NCBI GenBank assembly: GCA_038040485.1
Contig: JBBPIE010000001.1
Location: 310,001-374,000, forward strand
Origin: Onstottus_B arcticum
GTDB lineage: Bacteria > Acidobacteriota > Blastocatellia > UBA7656
Direction: 5' to 3'
DNA: 64,000 nt
In this document: in pieces, positions 54,701-63,175 of the stretch
Layout: every line of letters begins with the position of its first letter
Position numbering within the stretch: position 1 is the first letter of the stretch
Notes under the pieces: model-generated
What the model was told of the DNA's origin: nothing
The model's input: only the letters and a program-made list of their open reading frames with translations
Databases searched by the model: none
Position numbers and translations under genes: made by a program

Positions 54701-55052
54701 AGCCTATTATCGTTTCAAGAGTTATTATCTGGTTTGCTATCGAAATCTGGGAGTTTCCCGAGATGACATTGTTCGTGCCGCCTCCGTTTAGACTCGTGTA
54801 AGACGCCGGCGCAGCGCTGATGAAGACATTGAAGCCACCGGTCTTTCCGGTAAATGACACCAAGCCTTGATCATTGATAGATGGGGCGGCAAACAAGGAC
54901 GTCAGTCCATTTTGTCCAGAAACAGCGACAACATCTAAATCATAGAACGTAGTTGCAAATCCGCCGACTGCTCTCACCAGCAGGAGATATGGTAGAGCCG
55001 CAAAAACTATCACTACGACGGCTGCAAAACCGATAGGACGGCCGATCTTCAT
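51792..55052 (-). CDS. Secreted metallopeptidase-like protein with PKD and BACON domains
   Basis: 1086 aa from ATG 55052. The N-terminal membrane/signal segment (IGFAAVVVIVFAALPYLLL) is followed by a large beta-rich region, then a zinc-peptidase motif MHELGHNLGLRHGG (HExxHxxxxxH) with a downstream MNY Met-turn candidate, a PKD domain (SYAWTFGDGNTGTGP) and two BACON-like repeats (NNTWINILAGDSG, NQSWLTITSGN), each ending in ITIGxQTF. It is probably a cell-surface or secreted protease. The pre-PKD motif SSDELENNTPLELRQLTQC recurs in the neighbouring 191-aa protein. Confidence 0.85.
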   Translation of the reverse strand: MKIGRPIGFAAVVVIVFAALPYLLLVRAVGGFATTFYDLDVVAVSGQNGLTSLFAAPSINDQGLVSFTGKTGGFNVFISAAPASYTSLNGGGTNNVISGNSQISIANQIITLETIIGLNQQLLRVWDGNATNTSTVVAGSTTAFNDFAAVRPNASINNGLQPVFSAQAKTTFQTLLVTGTRTTTFNQTNLPHPLKPMIADDGHVIVRAGNTITSPILLYPLNLLAPVTIASSTDFTQLGDSPGISDDGKIVVFFGDAKPINSLGLTTGPGMFASVDEGTPSRKVLRISGRPAELGHDAAGNPIGFNAASYSAFNRVTVTHQELTPLGLDGDSFTVCFQGAPNAVSPEALFTINSGLWTVRTDAKLQNGTYRYRTFGPIPVAQIGDIIDGRTITDIVVNDAIANATTDTIGGNPRSIHRGENRVTFFASTTSGDIVVRGTYFDTDEDGLPDHWEMRGVDFGGGPIDLAAMGASPTHKDIFVHAEWMEPNAGVTFRPKTSALNAVITAFRRAPVLNPDGQTGINLHIDAGPDSIMDPRNGKKWKARSLGGNVHAFQQFIVPFNGAQYVWSGFDQMKAAFFDYTRRGPVFHYALFANRYGLGDLSGGTSTGVSRGVPSSDLIVTLGARPTPGGTHLDQVGSLMHELGHNLGLRHGGDENLPNYKPNYLSVMNYSYTLRGFVKANLKLEFNYSTRKLPPINDLDELNLDESVGISDPDNHRTIWFDQNHVRRLSGASPVVDWFFNGLVEPSVAVDINGDGSPPAAGTNVFHGFNDWPALTLNGGRTGTGAAGADTTDASDNVNEPSSDELENNTPLELRQLTQCSVEENVALPTDAVGNAPLAVTFDASASIATCGTIVSYAWTFGDGNTGTGPTVVHTYTTPGSYLATLALTDSTGNTNLLDIDYPVIVNPAGTCSYALVPESVFVARPGSDSLSIKVAAPAGCAWTAVSNNTWINILAGDSGIGDGAVYQYVVRANSTGSARFGSITIGGQTFVVLQNDALTSCPNTISPVAANIPAAGGTGSVNVAIASHCAWQALSNQSWLTITSGNMVIGNGRATYSVAPNPGPSTRKANITIGNQTFNIKQVFP

Positions 55053-55320
55053 ATAGTTGGCCCCTTCACTTTGGTTTGTCTGGCGGTCTGAGGTTTCGTT
55101 GGTGCGACTGTGGTGCAGCAACGCTGGTGCCGGGATCTACTCTATGCACCCTCGCCCGCAGATGCACATGATTCTTCGTTCTGACTATGAAGCATTCGCG
55201 GTGAATAGGTGTACTCGTTACACTGGCGTGTAGCTTTTACTTGCTGAGAACAACCTCGGAGCATCTCGACAAATTCACACAAATGAGAAAAAGCCGACGC
55301 GCGTTCAGTTAGTACCAGAC

Positions 55321-55896
55321 TCAGTAGTGTGCACTGCGTTGAGTTGCTGGACGCGGAGTCTTTCCGGGTTTGCGGGCTAATTTTTCTGTAGAAACGTTCT
55401 CTGATGTAACACTCACGGCATAGTCTATCTCTGGCTGGTTACGATTGCCCTTGTTGTCAATCAGCCGTAGCCTGACAATGTATTCACCGGGCGCCGAATA
55501 AGTATGCGTGACCTTAGCGCCTCTAGCCTTTTCCCCGTCGCCAAAATCCCAGGTCCATTTAACAATCTTGCCGCATGGGGCGGTAGAAGCGCTGGAATCG
55601 AACGTGATCGCAACTGGAAGAGCGACAACTCCATCCGGTGTGATAGAGACAGATTCCTCTATAGTGCATCGTGTAAGCTTGCGAAGCGCGGCTGGCGTAT
55701 TTCTCTCAAGTTCGTCGCTGCTCGCCTCATTCTGGTCGTTAGCTGATTCGCCTTCGGCCTTTGCAGGCGGCGCGGAATCTGCTGGCTGCTTCGGAATCGA
55801 CTTGTTGCGGTTGGTCGTTCCCCCTTTTTCTTGCGCAAAGTTTACACACGACGAAAAAACAAGATTCAAAGCAACAATCACAATCAGAATTCTCAT
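55321..55896 (-). CDS. Small exported PKD-domain protein
   Basis: 191 aa. The hydrophobic N-terminus RILIVIVALNLVFSSC is a lipoprotein-style signal peptide with Cys17, so a membrane lipoprotein is likely. After a low-complexity linker comes SSDELERNTPAALRKLTRC and a PKD domain (VKWTWDFGDGEKARGAKV), the same arrangement as in the upstream metallopeptidase. It looks like a shortened paralogue that kept only linker and PKD. Function unknown; possibly a surface binding protein. Confidence 0.82.
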   Translation of the reverse strand: MRILIVIVALNLVFSSCVNFAQEKGGTTNRNKSIPKQPADSAPPAKAEGESANDQNEASSDELERNTPAALRKLTRCTIEESVSITPDGVVALPVAITFDSSASTAPCGKIVKWTWDFGDGEKARGAKVTHTYSAPGEYIVRLRLIDNKGNRNQPEIDYAVSVTSENVSTEKLARKPGKTPRPATQRSAHY

Positions 55897-56091
55897 AATA
55901 TGACCATTCTAATCGAACCCGTTCCTTATTCAATAGAAATCTCTTTGGTACGTTCTCCTGGCGCCTGCCCGCGCCTATGGTCGAAGAGGGCCGCCAAAAA
56001 CAACGAGGGCGAACGCGCGGCATCGCCCCGCGGTCGATGCGATGCGAAACGTCTTCCGTGACTCAAAGTCCTCAAGTTGTTGCACGGGCAG

Positions 56092-56745
56092 CTATGGCTG
56101 ATCCTCGACGGTTTCAGGAGTCGGATCCCCACCGTGAAAACGACCCAGTACCGTGATGCCCCCTGTTACACGCTGGCCTTTCCGAGCTACCACCTCAACT
56201 TCGCTCGGCATCACCACGTCCATTCGCGAGCTGAACTTCATCAAGCCGACGCGTTCCCCCATCGCGACTCGATCCCCCTTTTTTTTGCGCAGCACGACTC
56301 GCCGCGCGAGCGCGCCCGCGATCTGGCGAAACACGATTGTCAGCTTCTCACCTCGAACCGTCACGATGTTCTGCTCATTTTCAACCGAAGCGATGTCGCG
56401 CGAGGCGACGTGAAACGCGCCGGGCTTGTAGACGACTTCGGTGATCTCGCCGGCTATCGGCGACCGGTTGATGTGAACGTCAAGCGGAGAAAGGAAGATC
56501 GAGATTTGAGTCGCCGAAGTCGCCGAGCCGGGCTCGATCGCGGAGACGGCCACGACGCGGCCGTCCGCGGGTGAAACCACAAGCCTGTCGTCGTTCGGAC
56601 AGTCACGTTCGGGATCGCGAAAAAAGAAAGCCATAAATCCCGCCAGCGCGCCACACGCGACGGCTGCCACCCACCAGCCGAGCGCGCAGAAAACCGCGGC
56701 CGGCGCTAAGAACAGAATGGTGAATGGTATGCCTTCCCTGGCCAT
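56092..56745 (-). CDS. psd: Phosphatidylserine decarboxylase (short form)
   Basis: 217 aa, membrane-bound enzyme converting phosphatidylserine to phosphatidylethanolamine via a pyruvoyl group. Two N-terminal membrane helices, DPERDCPND, VVSPADGRVV and the catalytic SPLDVHINRSPIAG are typical. The self-cleavage region reads MKFSSRMDV where short-form enzymes usually have FGS(R); the Ser that becomes pyruvate is present, but the preceding Gly is Ser. No pssA is visible nearby. The size fits the archaeal/short type. Confidence 0.9.
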   Translation of the reverse strand: MAREGIPFTILFLAPAAVFCALGWWVAAVACGALAGFMAFFFRDPERDCPNDDRLVVSPADGRVVAVSAIEPGSATSATQISIFLSPLDVHINRSPIAGEITEVVYKPGAFHVASRDIASVENEQNIVTVRGEKLTIVFRQIAGALARRVVLRKKKGDRVAMGERVGLMKFSSRMDVVMPSEVEVVARKGQRVTGGITVLGRFHGGDPTPETVEDQP

Positions 56746-56947
56746 GATTCTTTGTTCTCGGGTTCCCAGTTGAGCGCCAGCAAGCAGGCTGATCTTCTCG
56801 CGAGCGTTTGCCCGAAACCAGACTGGCGCTCATAGAACGAGAACGGCGCACAGCGAGATGCGCCAATCCTGTCCGATCGTGAGCAACCGACGGTGTATGT
56901 TTATTGACGCTCTTGAGCCGGAGCGGGTCGCTGTCGTTCGCGTTCGA

Positions 56948-57190
56948 TCAGTGACTCGTGGCTTGCTGTTCTTTGTAGCGTCGCAGGATTACTTCCATCT
57001 GGTCCTTTAAGAAAAGCTTCTTCTTCTTCAAGGTGGCTTCTTCCATCTGCTCCTCAGCGCTCGGATAGTGCAGCGACGCCAGCTCGCTCAATCTCTCCTC
57101 GTACTGGCTGTGCGTCTGAGCCAGCTCCGCAAATTGCGTGTCGTTGGCCAGAAGTTGCTGCTTGAGCGCTTCGGTCTCCGAGAAACTCAT
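56948..57190 (-). CDS. YdcH/DUF465-like small coiled-coil protein
   Basis: 80 aa from ATG 57190, preceded by a strong AAGGAGGGG site; the longer frame from 57253 lacks one. The sequence is a helical hairpin: ALKQQLLANDTQFAELAQTH, then YPSAEEQMEEATLKKKKLFLKDQ. This is the YdcH (DUF465) pattern, with conserved LKKKKLxLKD. Function of the family is poorly known. It is a small monocistronic gene between psd and a TPR gene. Confidence 0.85.
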   Translation of the reverse strand: MSFSETEALKQQLLANDTQFAELAQTHSQYEERLSELASLHYPSAEEQMEEATLKKKKLFLKDQMEVILRRYKEQQATSH

Positions 57191-57313
57191 TGGCTTACCC
57201 CTCCTTATGGATTTTGAAAGACCAGAAAAAATCGCTTCTGAATGGTACTTCAAAGGTCACTGCGGCGCAAGAAGAGCGGATGACACGACAGAAGCCGACA
57301 GAGCGGCGGTGCA

Positions 57314-58351
57314 CTAAGATCGAGGCGGTTTCTTGTCGGCAGGCGGTTCAGGCTTGGCCGGGCCGCGCAAGCGTGTGATCGCGGCGCGAATGGCCGACGC
57401 ATTCTTGGCTTCAGGCTCGGCCTTTAAGTACTCTTCCAACTCGCGTGCGGCAGCTTCCCTGTTACCTCGACGTTCGCAGATTCGCGCTCGTTGCAAGTAC
57501 ACGCTCGACAGCCGCCCGTTGCTCAGCTCCCAGGCTCGCTTCAACTCCTTCTCCGCATCGCTGAGATCCGCGATCCGTTGCGTCTCGTCAGCCGTTCGCA
57601 ACGCGAGCTCGACCAGCGCCTGCCCGCGATAGAAATGCGAAGCCGGACTGTTTCCGTTGATGCTGCTTGCTTCCTGGAAGGCTCGCTGGGCCAGTGCGAA
57701 CTTTTGCTGCCTGAGCATCACCATCCCAAACATGAAGTAGACCGCATCCTGCCGTTCGTTGATCTGCCTTGCGCGCTCGAATTCCTCCAGCGCTTCGTTG
57801 TTCTTGTTCAACCGAAAGAGTTCCCTGCCTAGCTGAAAGTGCGCGTTGAAATAGTCGTTGAAAGCTTCGATCGCTTCTCGAAGCATCGCTATGCCCTCAT
57901 CGGACTTTCCTTCACGAAGTCTGGACATGCCTTTCTCGAAAAACGTTCGAGCCGGCTTGGGGACGTCTTGTGTAAAGCTGGTGCCGGGCGCGGCGAGAAT
58001 TGCATCGGCGCGCGGCCGTATTATCACTTCAATATTGACGACTTCGGCGAAGTTCATCGGCGCGGGAGTATTGAACCGTGTCATTTGGACTGCCGTCTCA
58101 AAGCCCGCGACCGTGACTTCTACCTCGTACTCGCCTGACGGGAGGTTGGAGAAAGCGAAGTCGCCGTCATTGCGTGTGACAGTCTGGCCGATCATCCCGC
58201 CGCCCCCGGCCTTTAGTTCGACTATGGCATTGTTCACAGTGATGCCGCTTGTCGATCGAACCTTGCCTCGAAGCGTGTTTGATTGAGCGCGCGCAGATAT
58301 GGACACCAGCAAGAGAACCGCGACTGTCCATAAGAGACTTCGCCCTCGCAT
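57314..58351 (-). CDS. Secreted CarboxypepD_reg + TPR protein
   Basis: 345 aa from ATG 58351, which has GGAGG nine bases upstream; the frame is open further to 58396. Signal peptide (SLLWTVAVLLLVSISARAQ), a CarboxypepD_reg beta-sandwich (about 23-100: LRGKVRSTSGITVNNAIVEL, DFAFSNLPSGEYEVEV), then four or five TPR-like repeats (AHFQLGRELFRLNKNNEALEE). Same architecture as the protein at 38938-40203. Probably periplasmic or outer-membrane-associated. Confidence 0.87.
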   Translation of the reverse strand: MRGRSLLWTVAVLLLVSISARAQSNTLRGKVRSTSGITVNNAIVELKAGGGGMIGQTVTRNDGDFAFSNLPSGEYEVEVTVAGFETAVQMTRFNTPAPMNFAEVVNIEVIIRPRADAILAAPGTSFTQDVPKPARTFFEKGMSRLREGKSDEGIAMLREAIEAFNDYFNAHFQLGRELFRLNKNNEALEEFERARQINERQDAVYFMFGMVMLRQQKFALAQRAFQEASSINGNSPASHFYRGQALVELALRTADETQRIADLSDAEKELKRAWELSNGRLSSVYLQRARICERRGNREAAARELEEYLKAEPEAKNASAIRAAITRLRGPAKPEPPADKKPPRS

Positions 58352-58751
58352 CGACCGGGTCCTCCTTGCACTGGGATGGCTGGCATTATAGACCAATATG
58401 AGATCAGTGCACAGGAGATCAGAGTCGGTGACAGTCGTCTTCGTCTTTCGCGATACCCGGAGGCTCGGCTCGGCTTGATCACCACCAACCGCTGCTTGTC
58501 ACTTCAAGCTTGCAATCGGTAGCATGGCCTATCGCGAGCAACGGGAGGATCGAAGATTTTCTGTCCGAAGTGTGGCTGTCAGTTACGCGCAGTCGCCGAG
58601 ACGATTGCACATCGACGCGACCTCGATCTTCGGCGAGATCAAGATCAGACGTTAATGCTGCTTCGTATTGATTGGTCTCGTTCCTCCAGAAAATCATCGC
58701 TCCGAGTACCAGGTAAGCGTGAACGGAAAGCGCGATTTGACGCCTGTTTCC

Positions 58752-58780
58752 TTGACACTTTTTTCAGCCGTGTGTTAGTT
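58752..58780 (+). promoter_or_regulatory. Candidate promoter of the ATP synthase operon
   Basis: A perfect -35-like TTGACA at 58752-58757 is followed after 17 bases by TTAGTT (58775-58780), a weak -10 match, about 40 bp before the first ATP synthase gene. The divergent interval 58352-58818 has no other gene that I can support. Confidence 0.35.
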
Positions 58781-58818
58781 TTCGGGACTCGAAACTAGCG
58801 CAGATTTCTTGCAATGGA

Positions 58819-59313
58819 GTGGACGCTTTGCTGCTTACGCTCGTGCTCGTTCTCGCCGAAGGCGGGGAAAACATCATACAACCGGACCTGTCACTCGTCC
58901 TTGTTCTAGTCCTATTCCTGATCTTCGCTTTCGTTCTCAACAAGATTCTGTTCAAGCCCATCTCCAAAGTTCTTGACGAGCGCCATAACCTCACCGTCGG
59001 CGCCTCGGATGAAGCGCGAGCCGCCGTCCGCAGCTATCAGTCGAGACTGGCAGATTATGAAGCGCGAATCCGCGAGGCACGCGCTCAAGGCTATCGGCAG
59101 GCCGAGCTTGACCGCGCGGCCGCGCTCGAACGCCGCCGGCAAACGATCGACGAGGTCAAGCAGCAAGCCACTCGTCAAATCGAAGAAGCAAAGTCCAACA
59201 TCAAGCATCAAGCCGCCGAAGCGCTCGCGGCACTTGAAAGCGACTCGCACCAGATCGCCGAACGAATCTCGCGCACGCTGCTAGGGCGCACCGTGGGAGG
59301 TGGGGCCGACTGA
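58819..59313 (+). CDS. atpF': ATP synthase F0 subunit b' (second b-type subunit)
   Basis: 164 aa: N-terminal membrane helix (LSLVLVLVLFLIFAFVLNKIL) followed by a long charged helix (ASDEARAAVRSYQSRLADYE) typical of peripheral-stalk b subunits. The presence of a second, adjacent b gene indicates a b/b' heterodimer. The start may be GTG 58819 or TTG 58828; a GGAG at 58816-58819 is well spaced only for the latter. Its stop overlaps the next ATG (TGATG). Confidence 0.85.
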   Translation: MDALLLTLVLVLAEGGENIIQPDLSLVLVLVLFLIFAFVLNKILFKPISKVLDERHNLTVGASDEARAAVRSYQSRLADYEARIREARAQGYRQAELDRAAALERRRQTIDEVKQQATRQIEEAKSNIKHQAAEALAALESDSHQIAERISRTLLGRTVGGGAD

Positions 59314-59864
59314 TGATTCTCGCCTTGATCTCCCCGGCTCTCATGCTCGCCGGCCAAACCGCCGAAACCGGCGGCTTCTTCCAAAACGCAAGCCTCTGGA
59401 GGGTAATCAACCTTCTGGTGTTTGTCGTTGTCCTCGTGTACCTGCTCCGAAACAAGATTCGCATCGGGCAAGTCTTCGACAACCGCGCGGCGTCGATCGT
59501 CAAAGAGCTGGAAGATGCCCGCCGCGAAAAGCAGGAAGCTCAACAGAAGCTTGCCGAGCTTGAATCGCGGCTCGGACGGCTGGACCAGGAAGTCGCGGAG
59601 ATTCGCGCGCAAGCCGAGCTTGAGAGCAAGGCCGAAGCCGAACGCATCAGCGAGACCGCCAGGGCCGACGCCGAAAAGATTCGCCAAACCGCTGCGCGCG
59701 AGATCGAAGGCGCGATGCGAGCGGCCCGCTCCGAGCTTCGAGACTTTGTTGCTGAACACTCAGTGAAGCTCGCGGAAGAATTAATTCGCGGCGAGATCCG
59801 CCCCGAAGATAACTCGCGAATGTTTACCAGGTTTGTCGATGACCTTCCAGGGGTGAATCGATGA
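59313..59864 (+). CDS. atpF: ATP synthase F0 subunit b
   Basis: 183 aa. Membrane helix near residues 25-45 (VINLLVFVVVLVYLLRNKI) and an extended Ala/Glu/Arg coiled coil (KSWKMP-free frame: KELEDARREKQEAQQKLAEL). It forms the peripheral stalk linking F0 and F1. The ATG overlaps the upstream TGA, and the last four bases overlap the start of atpH (ATGA), so the three are translationally coupled. Confidence 0.9.
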   Translation: MILALISPALMLAGQTAETGGFFQNASLWRVINLLVFVVVLVYLLRNKIRIGQVFDNRAASIVKELEDARREKQEAQQKLAELESRLGRLDQEVAEIRAQAELESKAEAERISETARADAEKIRQTAAREIEGAMRAARSELRDFVAEHSVKLAEELIRGEIRPEDNSRMFTRFVDDLPGVNR

Positions 59865-60412
59865 GCCTCATCGCCGTAGCTCGACGATACGCCGCGCCGC
59901 TGGCCGACGTCGCCATCGCTCACAACAAATCCGATCAGATCGACAGCGAGCTTGCCGTGTTCGCCGAAATAATCGGGACGAACCGCGAGCTTTTTGATCT
60001 CTTCGCCAGTCCGGTTATTTCGCAGGACTCGAAACGCGAAGTGCTCGATGCCATCATCGAACGCACCGGACCGGACAAGCTGACGGCGAACCTGCTGCGC
60101 ACGCTGCTTCGGAACTACCGCTTGCAATACGCCGGTGCAGTTCACGAAGAGTTCCGCCGCGAGATGAACGCCCGAAAGGGGATCTTGGTCGCGCACGTCT
60201 CGACTGCCGCGCCTGTCACGCCTTCTCAGCAAGAGTCGTTGGGGCGCAGGCTGTCTGAGATGACCGGCAAGCAGATTCAGCTCGAGTTCAAGACCGACTC
60301 GTCGCTCATCGGCGGCGTGGTCACTCGCATCGGTTCGATGGTCTACGATGGCTCGGTTAAGACTCAGCTACATGAATTTGAACAACGGCTCAAGCAGGGA
60401 GAAAGAGCATAG
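59861..60412 (+). CDS. atpH: ATP synthase F1 subunit delta
   Basis: 183 aa, the delta/OSCP subunit that attaches the b stalk to the alpha3beta3 head. N-terminal helical domain (VARRYAAPLADVAIAHNKSD) and the conserved C-terminal signature (LIGGVVTRIGSMVYDGSVKTQL) are visible. ATGA overlap with atpF. Length and order are standard. Confidence 0.94.
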   Translation: MSLIAVARRYAAPLADVAIAHNKSDQIDSELAVFAEIIGTNRELFDLFASPVISQDSKREVLDAIIERTGPDKLTANLLRTLLRNYRLQYAGAVHEEFRREMNARKGILVAHVSTAAPVTPSQQESLGRRLSEMTGKQIQLEFKTDSSLIGGVVTRIGSMVYDGSVKTQLHEFEQRLKQGERA

Positions 60413-60465
60413 CGGTCGTCGGGACTACCGGGCCGCCGCGCGAACCCCGAGAGGAAACAACCACG

Positions 60466-62004
60466 ATGGAAGGAATCAGGGCTGACGAGATAACCAAGAT
60501 CATACGGCAGCAGATCGAGGGCTTTGACGCGGGCGTCGAAGTAAGCGAAGTGGGAACTGTGATTCAGACCGGCGACGGCATCGCCGAGATACACGGCCTC
60601 GAGCGAGTGATGGCCGGCGAGCTGCTAGAGCTTCCTCATCAAGTCGCGGGCGTCGCGCTCAATCTCGAAGAAGACGTCGTTGGCGCGGTGCTGTTCGGCG
60701 ACTACGACAAAATCGCCGAGGGCGACGAGGTTCGCCGCACCGGACGACTCATGTCGGTTCCGGTCGGCGACGAAATCATCGGCCGAGTCGTGGATCCGCT
60801 CGGGCGCCCGGTTGACGGAAGAGGTCCGGTCGACACGGGCGGAAAGTTCAGCCCGCTTGAAAGACTCGCGCCGGGCGTGATGGATCGCCAGCCGGTGCGT
60901 GAGCCGATGATGACCGGCTTGAAGGCCCTCGACTCGATGGTCCCAATCGGCCGCGGCCAGCGCGAGTTGATCATTGGAGACCGGCAGACTGGCAAGACGG
61001 CAATCGCGCTCGACACGATCATCAACTCAAAAGGCAAAGACCTGATCTGTATCTACGTGGCGATCGGCCAGAAATCGTCGACCGTGGCGCTGGTAAGAAA
61101 GACGCTCCAAGACTACGACGCGATGGACTACTCGATCATCGTTGACGCGTCGGCGTCGTCGCCTGCCGCCATGCAATACATCGCGCCTTATGCGGGCTGC
61201 GCGATGGGCGAGTACTTCCGGGATCGCGGCCAGCACGTGCTGTGCATCTACGACGACTTGTCCAAACACGCATGGGCATACCGCGCGATCTCGTTGTTGT
61301 TGAGGAGGCCGCCCGGACGCGAGGCTTACCCGGGCGATGTCTTCTACCTTCACTCGAGATTGCTCGAGCGCTCGGCTAAGCTGTCTGACAAGCTTGGAGG
61401 CGGAAGCCTTACTGCCCTGCCGATCATCGAGACACAGGCCGGCGACATTTCGGCCTACATCCCGACCAACGTCATATCAATAACCGACGGCCAGATCTTT
61501 CTGGAGAGCGATCTGTTCCACTCGGGGGTTCGGCCTGCGATCAACGTTGGAAACTCGGTCAGCAGGGTTGGCGGCTCGGCGCAGATCAAGGCGATGAGAC
61601 AGATAGCCGGCACGCTTCGGCTTGATCTGGCCCAATATCGCGACCTTGCGGCGTTCGCGCAGTTCGGTTCGGACCTCGACAAGGCTACGCAACAGCAGCT
61701 CAATCGCGGGCAGCGCCTGACCGAGCTGCTCAAACAGCCGCAGTACTCGCCGATGCCGGTCGAGTTGCAAGTCGTCGTGATCTGGTGTGGCACCAACGGC
61801 TATGTGGACGACATTGCAATAGAAGACGTGAAAGATTTCGAGATCAAACTGCGCGCGTTCGTCGAGAATGCGCACAGCGGACTTCTTGCCAAGCTTCGCG
61901 AGCGGAAGATCATCGACGATGAGATACGTGACGAGCTTCGCGCCGCAGTCGCCGAATTCAAGGAGCGCTTCACCGCGGAGAAAATCAGCAGCGCAAAAGC
62001 GTGA
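60466..62004 (+). CDS. atpA: ATP synthase F1 subunit alpha
   Basis: 512 aa, the non-catalytic nucleotide-binding subunit. P-loop GDRQTGKTAIA, conserved NVGNSVSRVGGSAQIKAM near residue 365, and the N-terminal beta-barrel (VSEVGTVIQTGDGIAEIHGL) are all present. GAGAGGAAA precedes the ATG at a suitable distance. Fifty-three bases separate it from atpH; the repeat hairpin at 62010-62094 separates it from atpG. Confidence 0.97.
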   Translation: MEGIRADEITKIIRQQIEGFDAGVEVSEVGTVIQTGDGIAEIHGLERVMAGELLELPHQVAGVALNLEEDVVGAVLFGDYDKIAEGDEVRRTGRLMSVPVGDEIIGRVVDPLGRPVDGRGPVDTGGKFSPLERLAPGVMDRQPVREPMMTGLKALDSMVPIGRGQRELIIGDRQTGKTAIALDTIINSKGKDLICIYVAIGQKSSTVALVRKTLQDYDAMDYSIIVDASASSPAAMQYIAPYAGCAMGEYFRDRGQHVLCIYDDLSKHAWAYRAISLLLRRPPGREAYPGDVFYLHSRLLERSAKLSDKLGGGSLTALPIIETQAGDISAYIPTNVISITDGQIFLESDLFHSGVRPAINVGNSVSRVGGSAQIKAMRQIAGTLRLDLAQYRDLAAFAQFGSDLDKATQQQLNRGQRLTELLKQPQYSPMPVELQVVVIWCGTNGYVDDIAIEDVKDFEIKLRAFVENAHSGLLAKLRERKIIDDEIRDELRAAVAEFKERFTAEKISSAKA

Positions 62005-62009
62005 GCGCC

Positions 62010-62094
62010 AGAGGTCAGAGATCAGAAGTCAGAGGTCAGACAACCTCGACTCTCTGACTTCTGACTTCTGACTTCTGACTTCTGATTTCTGATT
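62010..62094. repeat. GACTTCT-word hairpin forming the atpG leader
   Basis: Left arm about 62010-62040 (AGAGGTCAGA words) and right arm about 62050-62094 (CTGACTT/CTGATTT words). The right arm ends one base before the ATG of atpG, so no Shine-Dalgarno is present there. Same word-hairpin type as others here, but inside a core operon. Confidence 0.85.
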
Positions 62095-62095
62095 T

Positions 62096-62989
62096 ATGCC
62101 AAACCTTCAAGAGCTTCGCAGACGAGTTGGGGCCGTCCGCAACATGCAGAAGATCACCAAGGCCATGAAGATGGTTGCGGCGTCCAGGCTTCGCCGCGCC
62201 CAGCAGCGCGTTGTCGCGGCGCGGCCTTACTCGAACACCATGGCGAGAGTGTTAGCCCGGCTGGCTGAGCGCGCCGGCGACTACAAACACCCGCTGCTTG
62301 ACCCACGCGGCGACAGCCACTACCTGCTCGTTCTGATCACCGCTGATCGCGGCTTGTGCGGAGCTTTTAACGCCAACCTGACCAAAGCTGCACAACTGTT
62401 CATCCGCGAGCACCCGGGCAAGAAAGTAGATCTCGTCACGATTGGCAAAAAGGGCCGCGACTTTTTCCGCCGCCGCCAGGCGAGCATCCTCCGCGAATAC
62501 ACAAACGTGGCCGACCGGGCCGTCAGCTCCGAAGCCGCGGCCGAGATCGCTCGCGAGGTGATGGACCTGTACACCGCCGAAGAGTCTTCAATTGACGCAG
62601 TGTTCCTGATCTATAGCGAGTTCAAGTCCGCACTTTCGCAGCGCGCGGTCGTCAAGCAAATCCTTCCAATCGGAACTGAAAGCTTTGGAGCCCCGGTAGA
62701 AGCAGTCCAGACTGCTGAAGGCGAAGTGCTGATCGACTACCTTTACGAGCAGCCGCCCGCGGAGATCTTCGGGAGCTTGCTTCCCGCTTACATTGATAAC
62801 CAGGTCTTCTACGCGTTGTTGGAATCGACCGCGGGCGAGATGGGCGCCAAGATGACCGCGATGGAATCGGCTTCAAACAATGCCGGTGAAGTTATCGACG
62901 CGCTGACTCTTACTATCAACCGCGTTCGACAGGCCTCGATCACTCGCGAGATCATCGAAGTGGTCTCCGGCGCCCAGGCGCTTGACTGA
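62096..62989 (+). CDS. atpG: ATP synthase F1 subunit gamma
   Basis: 297 aa central-stalk subunit. The N-terminal helix (RRRVGAVRNMQKITKAMKMV) and C-terminal helix (SNNAGEVIDALTLTINRVRQ) form the conserved coiled coil, with ITADRGLCGAFNANL in between. The ATG follows directly after repeat sequence, without a ribosome binding site. No atpD or atpC follows: the next gene is vanZ-like. Confidence 0.95.
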   Translation: MPNLQELRRRVGAVRNMQKITKAMKMVAASRLRRAQQRVVAARPYSNTMARVLARLAERAGDYKHPLLDPRGDSHYLLVLITADRGLCGAFNANLTKAAQLFIREHPGKKVDLVTIGKKGRDFFRRRQASILREYTNVADRAVSSEAAAEIAREVMDLYTAEESSIDAVFLIYSEFKSALSQRAVVKQILPIGTESFGAPVEAVQTAEGEVLIDYLYEQPPAEIFGSLLPAYIDNQVFYALLESTAGEMGAKMTAMESASNNAGEVIDALTLTINRVRQASITREIIEVVSGAQALD

Positions 62990-63175
62990 GTGGGCGGCGG
63001 CGAAGTCGAACATGTAAGGGAGCACTCCGTGGCTGCCCTTCGTTGAGCGCTTGGCTGGTTCCCCCGATTTCACTGAGGGGGCCACTGAGGGTCGCCCGTA
63101 CATGTTCTCTTCTGTCGACAACCTGCTCCCACCTTCTAATCAAACCATTGATGTGTTTGCTATGATTGATGTCGT

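Noticed and set aside
58520..58660. Zinc-ribbon start (CPKCG-like) on the plus strand
   Set aside because: There is no start codon in the right frame, and the frame loses protein character after about 12 residues.
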